Shown here piece by piece: positions 1 through 4,384 of a stretch of DNA of 7,222 nt. This DNA comes from Deltaproteobacteria bacterium (GTDB taxonomy: Bacteria > Desulfobacterota > B13-G15 > RBG-16-54-18): contig QMLM01000083.1 in NCBI GenBank assembly GCA_003646745.1, positions 1-7,222 of the forward strand. The letters are read 5' to 3'. Each line of letters begins with the position of its first letter. The stretch's first letter is position 1. The translations under genes were made by a program, and so were the position numbers. The notes under the pieces are model-generated. The model saw only the letters and a program-made list of their open reading frames with translations. It searched no databases and was not told the DNA's origin.

Positions 1-224
1 ATGTGGACAGAATCGCCCAAAAGGTCCTGGAGTCCTTTCGAGATCCCTTTGTGTTTGACGGCCACAAGCTCCGCATCACCACCAGCATTGGAATTGCCAT
101 CTACCCCGACGACGGCAAAGATACCGATACCCTAGTGAGGAATGCTGACAGCGCCATGTATATCGCCAAGCAAAAGGGCCGAAACAACTACCAGCGTTGG
201 ACTCGAACCAATACCCTAGGGTGA
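1..224 (+). CDS. GGDEF-domain protein (diguanylate cyclase type), C-terminal fragment
   Basis: This is the last 73 residues or so of a protein whose start lies left of the window; the open frame enters at base 3. GGDEF domains make the second messenger cyclic di-GMP from two GTP. Visible are the late-domain motifs SIGIAIYPDDG (around residues 28-38 of the visible part) and NADSAMYIAKQKGRNNY (around 47-63). These match the family pattern of an S-x-G-I-A strand followed by ADxAMYxAKxxGRNxY. The protein ends about ten residues after the domain, so no EAL phosphodiesterase domain follows. The GG(D/E)EF signature, the inhibitory site and any sensor domains lie outside the window, so catalytic activity and input signal cannot be judged. 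The GTG at base 3 is not a real start, because the domain is already half over there. The stop is TGA at 222-224. Confidence 0.9.
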   Translation, partial: VDRIAQKVLESFRDPFVFDGHKLRITTSIGIAIYPDDGKDTDTLVRNADSAMYIAKQKGRNNYQRWTRTNTLG

Positions 225-257
225 TGGGTGCAGGGGTCACCTCCAAACGCTTTTAAC

Positions 258-285
258 TTGCAAAATCTACAAAATGCGTTAACAT
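258..285 (+). promoter_or_regulatory. weak sigma70-like promoter candidate for polA
   Basis: The 93-base gap between the GGDEF gene and polA contains TTGCAA (258-263, 4 of 6 to the -35 consensus), then 16 bases, then TAACAT (280-285, 4 of 6 to the -10 consensus). Both boxes are weak and the call rests only on spacing and position about 30 bases upstream of the polA start. The same stretch holds an imperfect inverted repeat (AACGC at 246-250 against GCGTT at 276-280, extendable by TTTT/AAAA with one bulge), which could be an operator or chance. Confidence 0.22.
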
Positions 286-317
286 CAATCGTGGACAAAA
301 TTCCCGAAGTAGGATAA

Positions 318-2993
318 ATGCCTCCCCTTAAAAAATTATTTTTGATTGACGGTAGTTCTTATATTTATCGTGCCTTTTATGCTATCAGGGGGTTGTCCTC
401 CTCCAAAGGTCTTCCCACCAACGCCATATTCGGCTTCACCTCCATGTTGTTGAAGGTATTGAGAGATCACAAACCCGATGGGGTGGCGGTAGTCTTCGAT
501 GCTAAAGGGCCTACTTTTCGCAATAGGCTATACCACGATTATAAGGCCAATAGACCTTCTATGCCCGATGACCTCGCCCCTCAGATCCCCTACATAAAAA
601 AGATCGTGGAGGCCTTTCGCATACCTATATTAGAAAAGGAAGGCTATGAGGCCGATGACCTGATAGGAACCATCGCAAAAAAGGCGGAAAAAGAGGGCCT
701 AGAAGTGGTCATCGTCAGTGGTGATAAAGACCTCTTACAACTGGTGAGCGAGAAGATCACTACACTCGATACCATGAAGGATGCCCAGAGGGGCCTTCAA
801 GAGGTGAAAGAGCGCTTTGGGGTAGAACCAGAGCGTCTGCCAGACATCATGGGGTTGGCCGGAGACAGCATAGATAATATCCCCGGTGTACCTGGGATAG
901 GGGAAAAAACGGCTGTAGATCTGATAAAGAGATTCGAAAGTCTCGAATCATTGCTGCAAAGAATAGATAAGGCGGATGATGGGGGGGTCAAAAAGAAGAT
1001 CAAAGAGGATTTAATAAAGTATAGAGATCAAGCCCTCTTGAGCAAGGAGCTGGCTACTGTTGATACTCATGTGCCCATAGATGTCCGCTGGGAGGACTTC
1101 CTGCTTTCTCCCCCCAATGAGGAAACCCTAAGGGCTGTATTCAAGGAACTTGAATTCCATAAATTCCTCCAGGAGCTCTTTCCGCAAAAGAGCATTTCCT
1201 ATGACGACTATCACTTGATAACTGAGCAGGTACAACTGGAGAAGTTATTGGCCTATTTAAAGACAGCAAAGGCCTTCTCCCTTGACCTTGAGACCACCTC
1301 CCGCGACCCAATAAGTGCCGAGATCGTAGGGCTTTCCTTCTCTGCCAAACCCCATGAGGCCTATTACATCCCCATAGGACATGACTATCCAGGAGCACCT
1401 GTTCAACTCCCTTTCTCTGTGGTTTCGGAGCGGTTAAAACCCCTGCTTGAGGACGACCAAAAGGATAAGTATGGCCAGAACATAAAGTACGACTATCTTG
1501 TCCTCAGGCGCCATGGGGTGAAGCTAGCGGGGATCAAGTGTGATACAATGATCGCTTCCTATCTGCTTAACCCCACCAAACTCAGCCATAGCTTAGAGAG
1601 CATCGCTCAAGAATATCTGGAACATCAGATGATCACTTATAAAGAGGTCACAGAGAGGGGGCAGGGATTTCAGAAGGTAGACCTCCAACAGGCCAAAGAA
1701 TATTCCTGCGAGGACGCCGATGTCACCTTTCTGCTGGCTGAGGTGCTCCTGAAAAAGTTAAAGGAGGAGGGATTAGAGGAGCTCTTTTTTCAGATGGAAC
1801 TACCTTTGGTAGAGGTCTTAGCCGAGATGGAGCTCTGGGGCGTCAGGATAAACTCCGATTTGCTCTTAGAGCTCTCTAAAGAACTGGAGGCTAGGCTGTG
1901 GGGATTGGAGAAGAGGGTCTTTGACCTAGTCGGGGAAGAGTTCAACATCAACTCTACCCAACAGTTAGGAAAGATCCTCTTTGAGAAACTTCGCCTGCCT
2001 GTGATCAAGAAGACCAAGACCGGCTACTCCACTGATGTAGAGGTCCTGCAGGAGTTGGCCAAAGACCATGAATTGCCCAGGGTGATCTTAGAATATCGCA
2101 GTCTGGCCAAGCTGAAATCGACGTATGTAGACGCCCTCCCTAGACTGATAAATCCCACCACAGGCAGGGTGCATACATCATACAACCAAACGGTGACGGC
2201 CACAGGGAGGCTCTCCAGCAGCGATCCTAACCTCCAAAACATCCCCATTCGCACAGAGGAAGGCCGGAGGATAAGGGAGGCCTTTATCCCCGAAGATGGG
2301 TGGTTGATGATCTCCGCCGACTATTCCCAGATTGAGCTTAGGATCCTCGCCCATCTCTCCGGCGATGCCACCCTCATCGACGCCTTTCAAAAGGGAGAGG
2401 ACATCCACACCAGGACGGCCTCGGAGATGTTCGGATTGCCCCCTGATAAGGTAACCCCTCAGATGCGCCGTGAGGCCAAAGTGATCAACTTTGGGATCAT
2501 CTATGGGATGAGTCCATATGGTTTGGCCAAGGAACTTGGTGTGGAGCCCAAGGTCGCTGCCAAATATATTGATGAGTACTTTAGAAAGTATCAAGGGGTG
2601 AAGACATATATCGAGAAGACTCTACAGGAGGCCAAAAAGAAAGGATATGTAACCACCCTCTACCATAGGCGCAGATACCTTCCCCAGATCAACAGCTCCA
2701 ACCGCTCTGCCCGACAGTTTGCAGAAAGAACAGCCATTAATACTCCCATTCAAGGCACCGCTGCAGATCTGATCAAGATGGCCATGATCAGGATCTACAG
2801 GCGTATAAAGGAGGGAGGGCTTAAAACTAAAATGATTATCCAAGTCCACGATGAATTGGTACTAGAGGCCCCTGTGGATGAGGTGGAAAGGGTGCAGGAT
2901 ATGGTGAAAGAGGAGATGGAGGGAGTGATGGAGCTGGTTGTCCCCCTCGAGGTTTCTGTAGCGAAGGGAATGAATTGGGGGGAGATACACTAA
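318..2993 (+). CDS. polA: DNA polymerase I
   Basis: The 891-residue protein is normal length for family A bacterial Pol I, which fills gaps in repair and removes Okazaki primers. Residues 1-290 form the 5'-nuclease: FLIDGSS (8-14), EADDLIGTIA (111-120), VSGDKDLL (133-140) and the helix-hairpin region GDSIDNIPGVPGIGEKTA (182-199). Residues 300-490 form the 3'-5' exonuclease with all classical residues present: D323 and E325 (LDLETT), N388 and D392 (GQNIKYD), Y462 and D466 (YSCED). Proofreading is therefore expected, unlike in Taq-type or Bacillus-type enzymes. Residues 490-891 form the polymerase: motif A D668 and E673 (SADYSQIELR), motif B R717, K721, F725 and Y729 (RREAKVINFGIIYG), motif C H844-D845 (IQVHDELVLE). 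D668 and D845 are the predicted metal-binding catalytic pair. The ATG at 318 is the first possible start, since an in-frame TAA sits directly before it; AGGA at 311-314 is a closely spaced, modest ribosome binding site. A terminator follows the stop. Confidence 0.98.
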   Translation: MPPLKKLFLIDGSSYIYRAFYAIRGLSSSKGLPTNAIFGFTSMLLKVLRDHKPDGVAVVFDAKGPTFRNRLYHDYKANRPSMPDDLAPQIPYIKKIVEAFRIPILEKEGYEADDLIGTIAKKAEKEGLEVVIVSGDKDLLQLVSEKITTLDTMKDAQRGLQEVKERFGVEPERLPDIMGLAGDSIDNIPGVPGIGEKTAVDLIKRFESLESLLQRIDKADDGGVKKKIKEDLIKYRDQALLSKELATVDTHVPIDVRWEDFLLSPPNEETLRAVFKELEFHKFLQELFPQKSISYDDYHLITEQVQLEKLLAYLKTAKAFSLDLETTSRDPISAEIVGLSFSAKPHEAYYIPIGHDYPGAPVQLPFSVVSERLKPLLEDDQKDKYGQNIKYDYLVLRRHGVKLAGIKCDTMIASYLLNPTKLSHSLESIAQEYLEHQMITYKEVTERGQGFQKVDLQQAKEYSCEDADVTFLLAEVLLKKLKEEGLEELFFQMELPLVEVLAEMELWGVRINSDLLLELSKELEARLWGLEKRVFDLVGEEFNINSTQQLGKILFEKLRLPVIKKTKTGYSTDVEVLQELAKDHELPRVILEYRSLAKLKSTYVDALPRLINPTTGRVHTSYNQTVTATGRLSSSDPNLQNIPIRTEEGRRIREAFIPEDGWLMISADYSQIELRILAHLSGDATLIDAFQKGEDIHTRTASEMFGLPPDKVTPQMRREAKVINFGIIYGMSPYGLAKELGVEPKVAAKYIDEYFRKYQGVKTYIEKTLQEAKKKGYVTTLYHRRRYLPQINSSNRSARQFAERTAINTPIQGTAADLIKMAMIRIYRRIKEGGLKTKMIIQVHDELVLEAPVDEVERVQDMVKEEMEGVMELVVPLEVSVAKGMNWGEIH

Positions 2994-2994
2994 A

Positions 2995-3024
2995 CCTATT
3001 TGCCCTTGTCAAATGGGGTTTTTT
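2995..3024 (+). terminator. intrinsic terminator of polA
   Basis: One base after the polA stop codon an inverted repeat can form an 8-pair stem: CCTATTTG (2995-3002) with CAAATGGG (3010-3017), including one G-U pair, around a 7-base loop (CCCTTGT). One G then separates it from a run of six T (3019-3024). Hairpin plus T-tract at a gene end is the standard Rho-independent layout. It implies that the downstream small gene and tRNA are mostly transcribed from another promoter, or by read-through. Confidence 0.75.
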
Positions 3025-3034
3025 GCGCTAAAAA
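3006..3034 (+). promoter_or_regulatory. promoter candidate for the DUF3553-like gene and tRNA-Arg
   Basis: TTGTCA (3006-3011) matches the -35 consensus at 5 of 6 positions. It is followed at a 17-base spacing by TAAAAA (3029-3034), which matches the -10 consensus at 4 of 6. The -35 box lies in the loop and right arm of the polA terminator. Transcription would begin near 3041, so the ATG at 3042 would be almost leaderless, consistent with the absence of a ribosome binding site there. This is a consensus match only. Confidence 0.3.
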
Positions 3035-3041
3035 TATAAAG

Positions 3042-3278
3042 ATGATGAACAGACGTCATACTTATCTGCAAGTAGGAGATTATGTTTATCATAGAAGATA
3101 CTCCCATTGGGGAATAGGGGAGGTAGTGGAGGAGTGGAACTCCAATCTCCCCGGTGGGTTATGTTTTGTAAAAGTGGAATTTGAGGATGGAAGGGTAAGG
3201 ATATTTGATAACGACTTTAAGAGCCTATCTTGCTGCTATTATGCCGGTTTGATCAGGATAAATGGTGGGGGCGATTAG
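3042..3278 (+). CDS. small DUF3553-like protein, overlaps tRNA-Arg
   Basis: The predicted 78-residue soluble protein has a compact beta-rich pattern: VGDYVYHRRYSHWGIGEVVEE, then GGLCFVKVEFEDGRVRIFDNDF, and a closing CCYYAGLIRI. The G-D-x-V-x-H start, the G-x-G-x-V turn and the V-x-F-x-D-G strand recall DUF3553 and related small barrel domains (CarD-like, the UvrD C-terminal tail), which bind proteins or nucleic acids. The exact function is unknown. I chose the ATG at 3042 (a second ATG follows at 3045). The longer frame from TTG at 3000 would begin inside the polA terminator and adds fourteen residues with no domain character. No Shine-Dalgarno is visible; the leader is A-rich. The stop TAG (3276-3278) is bases 8-10 of the downstream tRNA, so the gene overlaps the tRNA by ten bases. 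Family assignment is moderately sure; that it is coding is supported by the conserved-looking pattern. Confidence 0.72.
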   Translation: MMNRRHTYLQVGDYVYHRRYSHWGIGEVVEEWNSNLPGGLCFVKVEFEDGRVRIFDNDFKSLSCCYYAGLIRINGGGD

Positions 3279-3345
3279 CTCAGTTGGATAGAGCGTTGGC
3301 CTCCGGAGCCAGAGGTCGTGGGTTCGAATCCCACATCGCCCGCCA
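3269..3345 (+). tRNA. tRNA-Arg (anticodon CCG)
   Basis: A complete 77-base cloverleaf can be folded by eye. The acceptor stem GGGCGAT (3269-3275) pairs with ATCGCCC (3335-3341). The D stem is GCTC/GAGC (3278-3281 with 3291-3294). The anticodon stem TTGGC/GCCAG has one T-G pair and holds loop CTCCGGA (3301-3307) with anticodon CCG at 3303-3305, which reads CGG arginine codons. The T stem GTGGG/CCCAC holds loop TTCGAAT. The discriminator is G3342 and CCA is encoded (3343-3345). A possible own -10 box, TATTAT (3237-3242), lies within the upstream gene, but I see no well-spaced -35. No T-tract terminator follows, so the transcript may run into the Panacea module. Confidence 0.97.
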
Positions 3346-3353
3346 AGGGTTTA

Positions 3354-3372
3354 AAACTATAAACTATATAAA
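3354..3372 (+). promoter_or_regulatory. tandem AAACTAT repeat with -10-like boxes before the Panacea module
   Basis: The 33 bases between the tRNA and the Panacea gene contain two exact head-to-tail copies of AAACTAT (3354-3360 and 3361-3367). Overlapping them are TATAAA boxes at 3358-3363 and 3367-3372, each 5 of 6 to the -10 consensus. No -35 lies at the right distance, because that position falls in the tRNA 3' end. The repeats could be the binding site through which the pair regulates itself, as toxin-antitoxin operons commonly do, but this is inferred from position only; short A/T repeats also occur by chance. Confidence 0.28.
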
Positions 3373-3378
3373 ACCAAG

Positions 3379-3951
3379 ATGATAAACTTCCATTACAGAG
3401 AGAAACTATTAAATGCAATTGTTTATTTTATAAACAACACAAGATATTGCGGCAAAACAAAGCTGCTGAAACTCCTTTACTTCCTCGATTTTATTCACTT
3501 CAAGCAAACAGGAAAACCCGTAACCAACCTCCAGTATTATACTTGGCCACAGGGCCCAGTCCCTAAAGAGTTATTCGAGCAACTAAACAACGATGTGATG
3601 CCGGAGGATCTCAAGGAAACGATAGAAGTTGAAAAGGTCCAGAGAGAAGAATATGAGTTTTATCGGTTTATGGCAAAAAAGAAATTTGACTGCAGGTATT
3701 TCTCGGAAAGGGAGATTAAGTTGTTGAGATATCTGTCTTCAATCTTTAAAAATACGAGGGCGGAAGAAATAGTTGAGGCCACACATTTAAAAAACCTCCC
3801 TTGGGAAAAGGTAAAAAGAGAGAGGGGAATGTTCCAAAAGATAGATTACCTCTTAGCTATTGATGACTCTGGAGACAGCCGCCCATTAGATGTGGCAAAA
3901 GAAAGGTGTAAGGAACGAGAGGAAATGCAAAAGATATTCAGCTCTGACTAA
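3379..3951 (+). CDS. Panacea-domain (SocA-like, DUF4065) protein, probable antitoxin
   Basis: The 190-residue soluble protein carries the main Panacea (SocA/DUF4065) marks. A helix KTKLLKLLYFLDFIHF spans residues 26-41. TGKPVTNLQYYTWPQGPVP spans 44-62, with the typical aromatic-x-W plus GPVP turn. A second half runs from FSEREIKLLRYL (108-119) through AEEIVEATH (128-136) to PW (141-142), matching the family's T-H-x(n)-P-W stretch. Panacea proteins act as antitoxins for many unrelated toxins, and SocA itself is a proteolytic adaptor. Here the gene lies eight bases before a 135-residue partner, the usual antitoxin-first two-gene layout. The charged tail after residue 165 is outside the core and may contact the partner. 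ATG 3379 is the only plausible start; no Shine-Dalgarno is seen. GC is clearly lower than in polA (54 of 160 bases in 3381-3540 against 65 of 120 in 2221-2340), suggesting later acquisition. Confidence 0.85.
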   Translation: MINFHYREKLLNAIVYFINNTRYCGKTKLLKLLYFLDFIHFKQTGKPVTNLQYYTWPQGPVPKELFEQLNNDVMPEDLKETIEVEKVQREEYEFYRFMAKKKFDCRYFSEREIKLLRYLSSIFKNTRAEEIVEATHLKNLPWEKVKRERGMFQKIDYLLAIDDSGDSRPLDVAKERCKEREEMQKIFSSD

Positions 3952-3959
3952 AAATAAAG

Positions 3960-4367
3960 TTGCAAATAGGAACCATCCTCTACCATAAGTCTTTTCAATT
4001 CACCAGCGGAACCCAAGCTACTAAATTGCTCGTCATCTTAAACACTCCAAATATTAGAGCGGGGGAGCCATATTTGGCCTGTTTAGCAACTTCCCAATTG
4101 AAATACAGAAAAAGCCCGGGTTGTCAACGTAAGGCGTCCCTCTTTTTTATCGAGGCAAAAAGGGACTGGTTTGACCTCGATACCTGGCTACAGCTGTACG
4201 AGATATACGAATTCCCTGCATCATATCTTTTAAGATTAAAACTCGCCAGCGGAGTCTTGGAAATAAGAGGGAGATTAAGACAACAAACTATTAGAAAAAT
4301 CGTGAATTGTATAAAGGTCTTAGATGACGTAAGTATTTACCATAAAAGGCTAATCGCTAAGTCATAA
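3960..4367 (+). CDS. uncharacterised partner of the Panacea protein, probable toxin
   Basis: I do not recognise this 135-residue protein. It is soluble, with no signal peptide or membrane segment. The N-terminal half looks beta-rich: IGTILYHKSFQFTSG (3-17), then KLLVILN (22-28), PYLACLATS (37-45) and LFFIEA (61-66). A middle segment follows, FDLDTWLQLYEIYEF (71-85). The C-terminal part is basic and helical, with QQTIRKIVNCIKVLDDV (108-124) recognisable. The opening strand, turn and K-x-L-V-I-L strand loosely recall the small barrel of PemK/MazF-type toxins, but the rest does not fit that family convincingly. The toxin role is inferred from position directly behind a Panacea gene. The start must be TTG at 3960: it is the first initiator after an in-frame stop, and the frame has no ATG. 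It is preceded by CTAAAAATAAAG with no Shine-Dalgarno, so expression may depend on coupling to the upstream gene. The end is 17 bases from the convergent topA. Confidence 0.75.
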   Translation: MQIGTILYHKSFQFTSGTQATKLLVILNTPNIRAGEPYLACLATSQLKYRKSPGCQRKASLFFIEAKRDWFDLDTWLQLYEIYEFPASYLLRLKLASGVLEIRGRLRQQTIRKIVNCIKVLDDVSIYHKRLIAKS

Positions 4368-4384
4368 GGTTTATTATATTCCCT

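Noticed and set aside
219..242. Stem GGTGA/TCACC after the GGDEF gene as a terminator
   Set aside because: The stem is only five pairs with a 12-base loop, and the nearest T run (251-254) starts nine bases later, so it does not meet the intrinsic terminator layout.
2178..2594. A 138-codon open frame on the minus strand inside polA
   Set aside because: It lies wholly opposite the most conserved part of the polymerase domain (motifs A and B), has no recognisable domain, and its openness follows from the codon bias of polA.
3000..3041. TTG start at 3000 for the DUF3553-like gene
   Set aside because: The extra fourteen codons lie in the polA terminator hairpin, its T-tract and the promoter candidate, and do not resemble the domain; ATG 3042 fits better.
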